This document shows, in pieces, positions 7,437-15,159 of a stretch of DNA of 27,015 bases. This stretch comes from Bacillota bacterium (GTDB lineage: Bacteria; Bacillota; Clostridia; DSM-8532). The position numbers were made by a program, and so were the translations under genes. How positions within the stretch are numbered: the stretch's first letter is position 1; every line of letters starts with the position of its first letter. The notes under the pieces are model-generated. The model saw nothing but the letters and a program-made list of their open reading frames with translations. It did not search any database and was not told the origin of the DNA. The stretch is taken from the NCBI GenBank assembly GCA_023459915.1, contig JAEWSN010000055.1, positions 1-27,015 of the forward strand. Direction: 5' to 3'.

Positions 7437-8915
7437 GTGAAGCTGCTCGAAAAACTCCAAATCCTGGCCGATTCGGCCAAGTACGATGTCTCCTGTTCCT
7501 CCAGCGGATCGTCGCGCGGGGCGAAGAAGGGCGCGCTGGGTGCGGCCACCATGTCCGGCATCTGTCATTCGTGGGCTGCGGACGGCCGGTGCATCTCCCT
7601 GCTCAAGGTGCTGTTTTCCAACGCCTGTGTGTACGATTGTGCCTATTGCGTCAACCGCGTGTCCAACGACATCCCCCGTGCCAGCTTCACGGCGGACGAA
7701 ATGGCGGATCTCACCATGCAGTTTTACCGCCGCAACTACATCGAGGGCCTGTTCCTCAGCTCCGCCGTCACCGTCAGTCCCGATTTCACCATGGAACGCA
7801 TGGTGCAGGCGCTTCGGAAGCTGCGCGAGGTGCATCGGTTCAACGGGTATATCCATGTCAAGGCCATCCCGGGCGCGGATCCGGCACTGATTCACCAGGC
7901 CGGCCTCCTGGCCGACCGCATGAGCGTGAACATCGAGGTCCCCAGCGCGTCGGGGCTGTTGCGGCTCGCGCCGCAAAAAACCGTGGAAAGCGTTCTCGAA
8001 CCCATGGCCTTTCTCACTGGCCAGATTCAGGAGCACAGGGAACTGCTGCCCGTGGCGCGGCACGCGCCGGCCTTTGTGCCGGCGGGGCAGAGCACGCAGC
8101 TCATGGTCGGTGCCACCAGGGACTCGGATTTGCGCATCCTGCGGCTCAGCGAGCAGCTCTACCGCAGGTTTTCCCTTAAGCGCGTCTACTATTCGGCGTA
8201 CATGCCGGTGAACGAGGCGCCCGGCCAGCTTCCGGCGGTCACCATCGAGCCGCCGCTGCTGCGCGAGCACCGCATGTATCAGGCGGACTGGCTGCTGCGG
8301 TTCTATGGGTTCGAGGCACGGGAACTGCTCGACGAAAAACACCCGTCCTTCGACCCCCGGCTCGACCCGAAGGCAGATTGGGCGGTGCGGCATCTCGATC
8401 AATTCCCTGTGGAAATCAACAAGGCGTCCTACGACACCCTGCTGCGTGTGCCCGGCATCGGGGTGTTGTCCGCCAAACGCATTTTGGCGGCGCGTCGTTT
8501 TGGCCCCCTGACCTTTGCCGATCTGGAACGGATGCGCATCGTGATGCGCCGGGCCAGGAATTTCATCACCTGTGGCGGGCGGTTTGCCGGCGAACGTGGT
8601 CATTCCCCGCACAGCCTGCAGCAGGCGCTGGCCGAGCCCGGACTGCGCACGGATCCGCGGTTCGAGCAGATGAGCTTGTTCGGTTCGGGTTTCAATGCGG
8701 GTAGAACCTCCCTCTCGCTTCCGGAGGGCATTCCGCATGAGTCGGCGTCCGTTCGGGGCGCATCGGGTGTGGGTCTTCCGGGCATGGGCCAGCCGGGCAT
8801 GGGCCTGCAGGGTGCGGGCCTGTCGGGCAGGGATGCCTACGCGCTGCTGCCGGAAGAGGCCGTGCCTTTTTTTGCGGAACCGTCATCTGTCAGGCTTTTG
8901 GAGGCTGCCACATGA
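7437..8915 (+). CDS. Putative DNA modification/repair radical SAM protein (TIGR03916 type)
   Basis: The 492-residue protein belongs to the radical SAM family that travels with a DUF4130/uracil-DNA-glycosylase-linked partner. The [4Fe-4S] ligands are C64, C68 and C71 in CVYDCAYC, within the diagnostic stretch GICHSWAADGRC...LLKVLFSNAC. FYRRNYIEGLFLSSAV follows, and a helix-hairpin-helix-like DNA-binding segment (LRVPGIGVLSAKRILAARRFG) lies around residues 335-357. The start is a GTG after a purine-rich ribosome binding site. The family is usually a little over 400 residues; this copy has a tail after FEQMSLF (about residue 415) that includes four 5-residue Gly-rich repeats (445-464). Its stop shares ATGA with the next gene. 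The reaction is not established for the family. The LexA-like box upstream supports a DNA damage role. Confidence 0.88.
   Translation: MKLLEKLQILADSAKYDVSCSSSGSSRGAKKGALGAATMSGICHSWAADGRCISLLKVLFSNACVYDCAYCVNRVSNDIPRASFTADEMADLTMQFYRRNYIEGLFLSSAVTVSPDFTMERMVQALRKLREVHRFNGYIHVKAIPGADPALIHQAGLLADRMSVNIEVPSASGLLRLAPQKTVESVLEPMAFLTGQIQEHRELLPVARHAPAFVPAGQSTQLMVGATRDSDLRILRLSEQLYRRFSLKRVYYSAYMPVNEAPGQLPAVTIEPPLLREHRMYQADWLLRFYGFEARELLDEKHPSFDPRLDPKADWAVRHLDQFPVEINKASYDTLLRVPGIGVLSAKRILAARRFGPLTFADLERMRIVMRRARNFITCGGRFAGERGHSPHSLQQALAEPGLRTDPRFEQMSLFGSGFNAGRTSLSLPEGIPHESASVRGASGVGLPGMGQPGMGLQGAGLSGRDAYALLPEEAVPFFAEPSSVRLLEAAT
8769..8828 (+). repeat. Four 15-bp in-frame tandem repeats in the radical SAM gene
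   Basis: Units at 8769-8783, 8784-8798, 8799-8813 and 8814-8828 encode VGLPG, MGQPG, MGLQG and AGLSG (codons 445-464). The period is exactly one 5-codon block, so copy-number change keeps the frame. The array lies in the non-conserved C-terminal tail. Confidence 0.85.
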
Positions 8916-9778
8916 GATACTGGTATGACGACACGTTCGAGGGGCTGCTGACCGCGGTGTTCGAAGCATACAGCCAGAAGGAGGATCCGGAAATCCTGTC
9001 GGGGCGGGGAGGCGTGCAGCTGTCCCTGGACGGGCTGTCGCGAAGCATCCGGACAGATCCGGAGAAGGCGGAGCGGGTTTGGCGGGGGGTTGAGCGGCGG
9101 ATGTCCGTGCATGCGCTGCAGCTGTTTTACACAGCCTGGCTGGGAGAATCCCCCGAGGTGCCCACTCTGGTGCTCCACGCCATCCGCGGCGGCATGCGGC
9201 GGGGCGCGGACATTCTTGGAAACTTCCAGGACAGCCGTATCCAGCGGCTCAATGAGCTGTACCGGAAAGTCAACAAGGAGGTGCATTTCTTCACAGGCAC
9301 ACTCAGGTTTCGGCTTTCCCCCTCCGGGGTGCTGTATGCGGGATACGAGCCGGACGGCAACATCACCGAATTGCTTGCGCCCCATTTTGTGGAGCGCTTC
9401 TCATGTGAGCAGTTCCTGATTCATGACCTGAAACGGGGGAACTGCGCCGTTTTCGACGGGCGGGAAACCACCCTCACCGTTGCGCCTCCCGACGCGCGGC
9501 CGCCGGTCCCGGATGGGGAGGATGACTTTGAGCGGCTGTGGCGGCACTACTACCGTGCCATCGCCGTGGAAGGCCGGACAAACAGTCCGCTGCGAAGGCG
9601 TTTTCTGCCCGCGAGATACTGGAAGCATCTCACGGAATTGCAGCCCGACCTCACCCCGTCGGCAGAAATGGCGCAGGTTTTGCCGACAGCCGCCGCACGG
9701 CGTGGACGCGCCACCGAGCCCGATCCTGCCGCCGTCACCCATCAAGATCGTGAAAACATTCACACGATTATTCCCTGA
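8912..9778 (+). CDS. DUF4130 / TIGR03915-type DNA metabolism protein, partner of the radical SAM protein
   Basis: The 288-residue product begins RYWYDDTFEGLLTAVFEAY, the typical start of the TIGR03915 'probable DNA metabolism protein' family. It continues with SIRTDPEKAERVWRGVERRM and a DUF4130-like central region (GADILGNFQDSRIQRLNELYRKVNKEVHFFTGTLRF), and ends with YRAIAVEGRTNSPLRRRFLPARYWKHLTEL. In many genomes this protein is fused to, or next to, a family 4-like uracil-DNA glycosylase; no such domain is present here and the protein ends soon after the conserved region. The ATG overlaps the upstream stop (ATGA), showing tight coupling with the radical SAM gene. The two probably act as a pair on damaged or modified DNA; the substrate is unknown. 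Confidence 0.87.
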   Translation: MRYWYDDTFEGLLTAVFEAYSQKEDPEILSGRGGVQLSLDGLSRSIRTDPEKAERVWRGVERRMSVHALQLFYTAWLGESPEVPTLVLHAIRGGMRRGADILGNFQDSRIQRLNELYRKVNKEVHFFTGTLRFRLSPSGVLYAGYEPDGNITELLAPHFVERFSCEQFLIHDLKRGNCAVFDGRETTLTVAPPDARPPVPDGEDDFERLWRHYYRAIAVEGRTNSPLRRRFLPARYWKHLTELQPDLTPSAEMAQVLPTAAARRGRATEPDPAAVTHQDRENIHTIIP

Positions 9779-9796
9779 AATGGCCTGCTGATGCGG

Positions 9797-9825
9797 TTGC
9801 CCGGGCTTTTCCCCCATGGTATAAT
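9797..9825 (+). promoter_or_regulatory. Sigma-A type promoter of the 6S-like RNA
   Basis: -35 TTGCCC (9797-9802), 17-base spacer, consensus -10 TATAAT (9820-9825), predicting a start near 9832. The nearest downstream protein gene is 475 bases away and a terminator intervenes at 10147-10177, so the natural product is a non-coding RNA of about 345 nt, or a shorter processed form. Confidence 0.7.
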
Positions 9826-9907
9826 TCAAATGGAATCAACAGTTCCCCACAGAACAGGGGCACTATGACACAGGCCCGCCGCGCCACGCGCGTGACGGAA
9901 ATGGCGC

Positions 9908-10121
9908 GTGATCCCTGGGGTGTGCGACAATCCTGCTTTTTTGAACCTGACATAGTTGACATGGGAGCCCGGACGTTCAAACGGGAATGACAGGCCGCAA
10001 GGCAATTCCGACATCGGCCAGCAGGCCGGGGCTACGGCAGCGGAAGTCTGAACCGCGAGACAGGACACCCACCTGGCGTGGGCCAGGTGTCAAATCGCAG
10101 GAAACGGCACTCCGGGGTCAT
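9908..10121 (+). ncRNA. ssrS: 6S RNA-like regulatory RNA (ssrS)
   Basis: The core of a transcript bounded by a promoter (9797-9825) and a terminator (10147-10177). A closing stem pairs GTGATCCC and GGGGTG (9908-9922) with 10108-10121, allowing G-U pairs and one bulge. Inside it CCTGC (9932-9936) pairs with GCAGG (10097-10101). The 5' side carries TTTTTTGAACC and GTTGACATGGGAGCC, motifs I associate with clostridial 6S RNAs. The 3' side has an 8-bp hairpin (CACCTGGC / GCCAGGTG) followed by TCAAAT, and the apical arm ends in a GCAA tetraloop. About 214 nt is close to normal for 6S. 6S RNA binds RNA polymerase holoenzyme by mimicking an open promoter. The call is from folding by eye and motif memory. 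An upstream hairpin (CGCGCCA / TGGCGCG, about 9882-9908) may belong to a precursor. Confidence 0.62.
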
Positions 10122-10146
10122 TGTTTGTTTGCGCATTGCATCTCGG

Positions 10147-10177
10147 GCGCAGGGGTCACAGGACCTGCGCTTTCTTC
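10147..10177 (+). terminator. Factor-independent terminator after the 6S-like RNA
   Basis: GCGCAGG (10147-10153) pairs with CCTGCGC (10164-10170), with a possible inner GGTC/GACC pairing, followed by TTTCTTC. It separates the RNA gene from the V-ATPase operon. Confidence 0.7.
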
Positions 10178-10219
10178 ATGCGGTGTGCGGACATGGTGCG
10201 CCCGGTGGGACAGCGTGTG

Positions 10220-10246
10220 TTGACGGATGCCCGGATGGGTATGAAT
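10220..10246 (+). promoter_or_regulatory. Possible weak promoter for the V-ATPase operon
   Basis: A TTGACG (10220-10225) lies 14-15 bases before TATGAAT (10240-10246), short of the ideal spacing. It is the best promoter-like sequence between the terminator at 10177 and the first V-ATPase gene, so it is recorded with low confidence. Confidence 0.25.
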
Positions 10247-10299
10247 GGGTTGGTTTCGACTGTGAATTTGTCCAAACGAAATGACAAGGAGCAAAAGCG

Positions 10300-10626
10300 A
10301 TGACGGATCGAATCCTGATGGACATTGCCGGCGCCGAGGCGCGCGCGGCCGAGCTGGAACGGGCCGCCGCGCAGACTGCCAGGGACATGGTGGCCAATGC
10401 GCGTCTGGAAGCGCGGCGCATGCTTGAGCAGGGCGTGACGGAAGCCGAGCAGCGGCTCAAGGATCAGGTTGCCGCGCGCGATCAGGCGCTGGCACAATCG
10501 GGTCAGGCAAAGCTCGCGGAAGCGCAGGAGAAGCTCGAGGCGTTCCGGCGTCAGGCGGTACAACGCATGGATGCCGCGGTTGCCGGCATCGTGGAAGGGG
10601 TTGTGAACGCGTATGGCCATCGCTGA
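10300..10626 (+). CDS. ntpF: V-type ATPase peripheral-stalk subunit G/H-like (NtpF)
   Basis: First gene of the V-ATPase operon. The 108-residue protein is strongly helical, with long Ala/Glu/Arg/Gln-rich heptad-like sequence throughout, as expected for the coiled-coil peripheral-stalk subunit that pairs with subunit E and links the catalytic head to NtpI. There are no membrane segments. An AAGGAG (10286-10291) lies eight bases before the ATG. Its stop lies inside the start of ntpI (14-nt overlap). The assignment relies on coiled-coil character and on the conserved ntpF-I-K-E order, because such subunits have little sequence identity. Confidence 0.85.
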   Translation: MTDRILMDIAGAEARAAELERAAAQTARDMVANARLEARRMLEQGVTEAEQRLKDQVAARDQALAQSGQAKLAEAQEKLEAFRRQAVQRMDAAVAGIVEGVVNAYGHR

Positions 10627-12622
10627 GATGAAACGCATCCGGCTGTATGGGCTGGAGAGCGAACGCGAAGCCATCCTGTCCGAGCTGATGCGCTTTGGCG
10701 CCGTCCAGCTGGAGGATGCCTTCGAGGATGCGGAGCAGGAGCAGACCACCATCGAGGCGCCCTCGGAGCATGAGGAGCGCTATGCGATGGTGCTGTCACG
10801 CCCGGACAAGGGCCGGGAGATTGCGCGCATCGACAGCCTGCTCACGGAAACCAAAACCGCGCTGGAGCTGCTTCGGGTCCATGCCCCCCTCAAAAAGCCC
10901 ATGTTCGCCATCCGGCGGCATGTGGACCGGCAGGAGGAACAGGACATTCTCGCGCAACGCGCGGACGCGCTGGCCCAGGCGGAAACCATCCGCAAGTTGG
11001 ATGACGCGCTCAACGAACGCAAGGCCGAGGAAGCACGCGTTCGGGGCCGGCTTGAGTTTCTGGCCCCCTGGAAGGGAGTCGGGCTCGATCTTTCCTCCGA
11101 GGGCACCCGGTACACCCGTATGCAGGCCGGCACCCTGCCCGCCGGCACCTCGACAAAGGAGCTCCTTGAGCGACTGTCCCAAGAGGCACCGGCCGCAACC
11201 CTGTTCGAACACGGCGGCAACCGTGATTTTCTGTTCTGTGTCGCGTTCTGGCACAAGGACGAGGAATCCGGCGCGCTGGGGGTGCTCAAGGAGGCCGGCT
11301 GGAGCCGGCTTCAGTTCCGGGATTATGCCGGCGATCCGGATCAGCTGATGGCGGGGCTGCAAAAGCGGCTCGACGAGATTCAGCAGGAAAAGGCGTTGCT
11401 TGCCGGGGACATCGCCGCCAAGGCGCCTGCGCGCAAACAACTGGAGGCCCTGCACGACACGCTGCTGATGGAGCGCGAACGTTTCGCGGCCGTTGGCCGT
11501 CTGGCCGCGAGTGAACGGATGTTTCTGCTCAAGGGCTGGGTGCCCGCGGATGCCTGTTCCGCCTTGGAGAAACGGCTCAACCACCGCTTTTCCTGCCATC
11601 TGCACCATGAGGCCCCGGAGAACGGGGCTGACATGCCGGTGCTGGTGCGGAGCAACGGGTTCACGGAGGCCATCCGTCCGGTCATGGACATGTATGGCAC
11701 ACCGTCCCCGAAGGAGATCGATCCCAATTTCCTGACGCTCCCCTTCTTTGCCATTTTCTTCGGGCTCATCATCGCGGACGCGGGGTATGGCCTGATTCTC
11801 ATGGGCGCGTCCTTTTTCGTGCTCAAGCGGTTCAAGCTTGAGGACAGTGTGCGCCGGTTCATGAAGCTCGTGCTGTTCAGCGGCATCGCCACCACCCTCT
11901 GGGGCATTGTGTTCGGCAGCTTTTTCGGCATCGCGGGGCTGGCAAAATACGCGCTGTGGTTCAGTCCCACGGGAGAGAACGGCACCGAAACCCTCATGGT
12001 CTGGTGTCTGGCCTTCGGCGTCATCCACCTGTTCACCGGCATGGGTCTCAAGGCCGCCAACCTCATCCGTCGCGGACAGGTCTGGGACGCCATTTGTGAT
12101 GTGGGCTTTCCCTACATCATGTTCACCGGGTTCGCGATGACCGTGCTGCCGTTTGTGCCCGGCATGGACACACCGGCCATGGCGTCCGTTTCCGCGGCCG
12201 GGATGTATGTGTTCATCGTCGGCGTCGCCCTGGTGGTGCTCACCGCCGGCAGAAAGAGCAAAAGCATTGTCGGCAAGCTGTTCGGGGGGCTTCCCCGTTT
12301 ATACGACATCATCGGTTTTCTGGGAGATGTGCTGTCCTACATGCGCCTGCTGGCGCTGTGTCTGGCCGGCGGCATCCTCAGCGGACTGGTCAACGACATG
12401 GCCTCGGATCTGGGCAACATCGTCGCCCGGGTCATCGGAGGCACCATCCTGCTGCTGTTCGGGCATGGCATCAACTTTGCCATGGGCATCCTGGGTGCGT
12501 TTGTGCACTCCTGCCGCCTGCAGTATCTGGAATTCTTCTCCAAGTTCCTTGAGGGAGGTGGAACACCGTTCCGTCCCTTTGGGCCCCGTACACAGTATAT
12601 CGTGATGAAACAGGAGGATTGA
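10613..12622 (+). CDS. ntpI: V-type ATPase membrane subunit I/a (NtpI)
   Basis: Stator membrane subunit that forms the ion half-channels against the NtpK ring. In its 669 residues, the first ~340 are a soluble coiled-coil arm with alternating charged heptads, and the rest holds about seven or eight membrane segments, starting at FFAIFFGLIIADAGYGLILMG. The region DVLSYMRLLALCLAGGILSG carries the conserved Arg (in YMRLL) needed for ion transfer. The chosen start MAIAEMKRIRLYG matches the family's MAI-x-KMK start and overlaps ntpF; an ATG five codons later is the alternative. The end overlaps the alternative TTG start of ntpK. Length is typical. Confidence 0.95.
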   Translation: MAIAEMKRIRLYGLESEREAILSELMRFGAVQLEDAFEDAEQEQTTIEAPSEHEERYAMVLSRPDKGREIARIDSLLTETKTALELLRVHAPLKKPMFAIRRHVDRQEEQDILAQRADALAQAETIRKLDDALNERKAEEARVRGRLEFLAPWKGVGLDLSSEGTRYTRMQAGTLPAGTSTKELLERLSQEAPAATLFEHGGNRDFLFCVAFWHKDEESGALGVLKEAGWSRLQFRDYAGDPDQLMAGLQKRLDEIQQEKALLAGDIAAKAPARKQLEALHDTLLMERERFAAVGRLAASERMFLLKGWVPADACSALEKRLNHRFSCHLHHEAPENGADMPVLVRSNGFTEAIRPVMDMYGTPSPKEIDPNFLTLPFFAIFFGLIIADAGYGLILMGASFFVLKRFKLEDSVRRFMKLVLFSGIATTLWGIVFGSFFGIAGLAKYALWFSPTGENGTETLMVWCLAFGVIHLFTGMGLKAANLIRRGQVWDAICDVGFPYIMFTGFAMTVLPFVPGMDTPAMASVSAAGMYVFIVGVALVVLTAGRKSKSIVGKLFGGLPRLYDIIGFLGDVLSYMRLLALCLAGGILSGLVNDMASDLGNIVARVIGGTILLLFGHGINFAMGILGAFVHSCRLQYLEFFSKFLEGGGTPFRPFGPRTQYIVMKQED

Positions 12623-12627
12623 CAGAC

Positions 12628-13095
12628 ATGATTGGTGAAATTGCTATTTTCTCCCCGGTTGGACTTGCCCTGCTGGGCGCAGCCATCGCTTTCTTTGTGG
12701 CCGCCATCGGCTCGGCGCGCGGCGTCGGCATCGCCGGCCAGGCCGCGGCGGGTGTTGTGGCCGAAGATCCCAGCAAATTTGCCCTGGCCATGATTTTGCA
12801 GGCGTTGCCTTCCACCCAGTCCATTTATGGATTGGTCATCACCATCATCATGCTCGGCAGCATTTCCGCCGACATGACCGCCGCCCAGGGCGTCACGGTC
12901 TTCATGGCCGGGTTGCCCGTCGGCATTGTGGGCCTTGTGTCCGGCATCTATCAGGGCAAGGTGGCCGCGGCCGGCATCAACCTCATCGCCAAGCGGCCGG
13001 AAGCCTTCGGCAACGCGATGATTTTTGCCATCAACGTCGAGTTGTTCGCGATCTTCAGCTTTGCCGCCTCCATCTTTATGCTTGGCGCAGTTTGA
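12628..13095 (+). CDS. ntpK: V-type ATPase rotor subunit K/c (NtpK), predicted Na+-binding
   Basis: Double-hairpin proteolipid with four membrane helices; 155 residues, close to the 156 of Enterococcus hirae NtpK. All five Na+ ligands known from the E. hirae structure (L61, T64, Q65, Q110, E139) have counterparts: L60, T63 and Q64 in LPSTQ, Q109 in GIYQGKVAAAG, and E138 in NVELFAI. This predicts a Na+-coupled enzyme. The ATG at 12628 lies ten bases after an AGGAGG. A TTG at 12619 is only one base from it and is rejected. One ion carboxylate per duplicated unit (second hairpin only) is also as in NtpK. Confidence 0.95.
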   Translation: MIGEIAIFSPVGLALLGAAIAFFVAAIGSARGVGIAGQAAAGVVAEDPSKFALAMILQALPSTQSIYGLVITIIMLGSISADMTAAQGVTVFMAGLPVGIVGLVSGIYQGKVAAAGINLIAKRPEAFGNAMIFAINVELFAIFSFAASIFMLGAV

Positions 13096-13114
13096 TGTGG
13101 AAGGGGATTCACCC

Positions 13115-13723
13115 ATGACTGGTTCGGAACGCATAACGGAAAAAATCCTCGAGCAGGCCGCCGGGACCGCGCAGCGACACAAGGATGAGGCAGCCGAGGA
13201 AGTCGCGCTCATCCTCGCGCAGGCGAAGGCGCAGCGGGGCGAAGCGGATGCCGAGGCGAATCACCGCATCGACATCGCGGTACGCGAGGTGGAGCAGCGT
13301 CGGGAAGCGACCTTGCAGCTGGAGCTGCGCAAGCGCGATCTCACCATCCGCCAGCAATTGGTGGATGAGGCGTTTGCGCAGGCGGAGGCCGCGCTGGTCA
13401 AACTGCCGGACGATGCCTACCGCAGCCTGCTGGCCGGCATGATTCTGTCCACCGAGTGGGCGGGAGATGCCGAGCTCGTGGTGTCCGCCAAGGATCGGGA
13501 AAGACTTGGTGCCGGGTTCCCCGCGATGATCGACGGCGCGCGCGCCAAGAAGGGGCATTCGGGGAAAACTTCGTTTGCTGCGGACGCGTTGCCGGAAGAC
13601 GGCGGGTTTGTGATTCGCAGTGGCGAGATGGAAATCAACGGGACGCTCGACGTCGTGCTGGCCGGACTGCGGCCGCAAGTCGAAGGCCGGGTGGCGAAAA
13701 CACTGTTCGACGGCCTGCGTTGA
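13115..13723 (+). CDS. ntpE: V-type ATPase peripheral-stalk subunit E (NtpE)
   Basis: The 202-residue protein has an N-terminal helical half (residues ~1-95) rich in Ala/Glu/Arg/Gln with heptad-like spacing, and a mixed alpha/beta C-terminal domain ending GGFVIRSGEMEINGTLDVVLAGLRPQVEGRVAKTLF. The motif GG-[FV]-[VI]-x-...-G-x-[IM]-x-[IV]-[ND]-x-[ST]-[LF] is the usual E-subunit signature. It pairs with NtpF as a stalk. The ATG at 13115 is preceded by AAGGGG with an eight-base spacer; the open frame runs further upstream but overlaps ntpK and has no ribosome binding site there. Confidence 0.93.
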   Translation: MTGSERITEKILEQAAGTAQRHKDEAAEEVALILAQAKAQRGEADAEANHRIDIAVREVEQRREATLQLELRKRDLTIRQQLVDEAFAQAEAALVKLPDDAYRSLLAGMILSTEWAGDAELVVSAKDRERLGAGFPAMIDGARAKKGHSGKTSFAADALPEDGGFVIRSGEMEINGTLDVVLAGLRPQVEGRVAKTLFDGLR

Positions 13724-13771
13724 ACGGGTCACGCACCCGTTTCATTTTGGTGCCGTGGAAGGATGACGGGA

Positions 13772-14776
13772 ATGACAAAGATCAGGGAAGAGGACTATGC
13801 CTACGCGACCGCGCGGGTCCGGGCCGTGGAACCCAGGCTGCTCGACAGCCTTCGTTTTGAACGGTTGCTGGAGGCCCCCACTGTTTCCGATGCGGTGAAA
13901 CTGCTGACGGAGGCACGCTATGCCGAGGGAACCGATGTGTCGGAGCTGGGCTGGGAAGCCCTGCTCGACGCGGAGGGCGCGCGCGTGACGGCTTTTCTGG
14001 CCGGCATCATGCCGTATCCGGAGGTGCTCGATGTGTTTCGCCTGCAGACAGACTACCTGCAGGCCAAGCGGCTGCTCAAGGCCCTGTACCGGAGTCGGGA
14101 TCCCGGCGCGCTGACCGGTCTGCCGGGCACCGTGCCGATGGCCGCGCTGGTGCGCGCCATTGAGGACCACAAGCCGTACGAGTTGCCTGCCCCCCTTGCG
14201 GAGGCCATCTTCACCGCAATGGACACCTACGGCAAGAGCGGGGATCCCCGCGACATCGACCTGGTGCTCGATCAGGGTGCCTACCGGCACATGGCCCAGG
14301 CGGCCGCGGAAGTGGGACATCCGTTTCTCACCGAAACGGTGGCGCTGTATACGGACATGGCGAACATTCGCGTGTTTGTCCGTGGCCGGCTCATCGGCGA
14401 GTCGGTGGACTTCTTGAGAAAAGCCCTGCTGCCCGGAGGAAATTTGGCGCCCAAGCGTTTTCTGGACGCGGCGGACAAGTCGGTGGAGGCCTTTTTGGAA
14501 TCCATCCGCTACACGCCGTTCGGGGAAACCGCCCTGGCCGGGTTCGAGGCATTCAAGGCCGGCAGGGGCATCTCCCTGTTTGAGCAACGGCTCGAGGATC
14601 GGTTCATGCAGCATGTCCGCAAGGCGAAATATGTCGCCATGGGGCTCGAGCCGATGGTGGGGTATCTGCTGGCCAAGGAGACGGAAATCCGCAATGTCCG
14701 CATTCTGCTGACCGGCAAGGTCAACGGCCTGCCGCAGGAGGAAATCCGGGAGAAGCTGAGGATGACGTATGTATAA
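13772..14776 (+). CDS. ntpC: V-type ATPase central-stalk adaptor subunit C/d (NtpC)
   Basis: Soluble funnel-shaped adaptor that connects the central shaft to the NtpK ring. The 334-residue helical protein starts MTKIREEDYAYATARVRAVEPRLLD, typical of subunit C (Y-x-Y-A-x-A-R-x-R-x-x-E). Family-like segments include YGKSGDPRDIDLVLDQGAY and the C-terminal LEPMVGYLLAKETEIRNVRILLTGKVNGLPQEEIREKLRMTYV. I prefer the ATG at 13772 (nine bases after GGAAGG) over the ATG at 13763, which abuts the ribosome binding site. The stop overlaps the next gene by 8 nt. Confidence 0.95.
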   Translation: MTKIREEDYAYATARVRAVEPRLLDSLRFERLLEAPTVSDAVKLLTEARYAEGTDVSELGWEALLDAEGARVTAFLAGIMPYPEVLDVFRLQTDYLQAKRLLKALYRSRDPGALTGLPGTVPMAALVRAIEDHKPYELPAPLAEAIFTAMDTYGKSGDPRDIDLVLDQGAYRHMAQAAAEVGHPFLTETVALYTDMANIRVFVRGRLIGESVDFLRKALLPGGNLAPKRFLDAADKSVEAFLESIRYTPFGETALAGFEAFKAGRGISLFEQRLEDRFMQHVRKAKYVAMGLEPMVGYLLAKETEIRNVRILLTGKVNGLPQEEIREKLRMTYV

Positions 14777-15086
14777 GGTTGGCATCATTGGTGACAGGGA
14801 CAGCGTGCTTGGGTTCCAGGCCATCGGGTTCGATGTGTTTCCGGTGGAGACGCCGCAGGAGGCGGAGCCGCTGATCAGGGAACTGGCCCAGGCACAGTAT
14901 GCGGTCCTGTATGTGACCGAACAGATCGCGGCCGGCATCGGCCCGGTGATCGCGCAATATCGGAACAGCCGGTTTCCCGCCATCATTCCCGTGCCCGGGG
15001 TCCAGGGGACTTTGGGCATCGGCATGGGCGGCGTGCGGCAATGTGTGGAAAAAGCGGTCGGCGCGGATATCCTCTTCAGGGATTGA
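14769..15086 (+). CDS. ntpG: V-type ATPase central-stalk subunit F (NtpG)
   Basis: Small Rossmann-like subunit of the rotating shaft, bound to NtpD. The 105 residues begin MYKVGIIGDRDSVLGFQAIGFDVFPVE, the standard subunit F start, followed by AQYAVLYVTEQIA and IIPVPGVQGTLGIGMGGVRQCVEKAVGADIL, the conserved C-terminal helix region. It overlaps ntpC by 8 nt. A 73-base gap follows before ntpA; it contains a small perfect odd palindrome (15107-15119) of unknown role. Confidence 0.94.
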   Translation: MYKVGIIGDRDSVLGFQAIGFDVFPVETPQEAEPLIRELAQAQYAVLYVTEQIAAGIGPVIAQYRNSRFPAIIPVPGVQGTLGIGMGGVRQCVEKAVGADILFRD

Positions 15087-15159
15087 ACAGGCCGAAACAT
15101 TTTCCTGAGCGCCGCGCTCCCTGGTGGAGGCGTCGCGGAAAGGGCAAGGAGGGATCCGT

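Noticed and set aside
6942..8738. 598-codon open frame on the minus strand under the radical SAM gene
   Set aside because: It is antisense to a gene with a diagnostic iron-sulphur motif and a promoter, with Arg/His-rich low-complexity content typical of shadow frames.
10245..10262. Possible tmRNA-like start (GGTTTCGAC)
   Set aside because: No tRNA-like acceptor ends, no tag reading frame and no CCA end nearby; a chance match.
9987..10303. Three small overlapping plus-strand open frames of 60-78 codons before the V-ATPase operon
   Set aside because: They overlap the structured RNA and its terminator, are rich in Arg/Ser/Cys and lack good ribosome binding sites.
15124..15159. GTG at 15124 as the start of ntpA
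   Set aside because: It adds 12 non-conserved residues and has no ribosome binding site, whereas the TTG at 15160 has a perfect one and places the P-loop Lys at 238 as in E. hirae NtpA.
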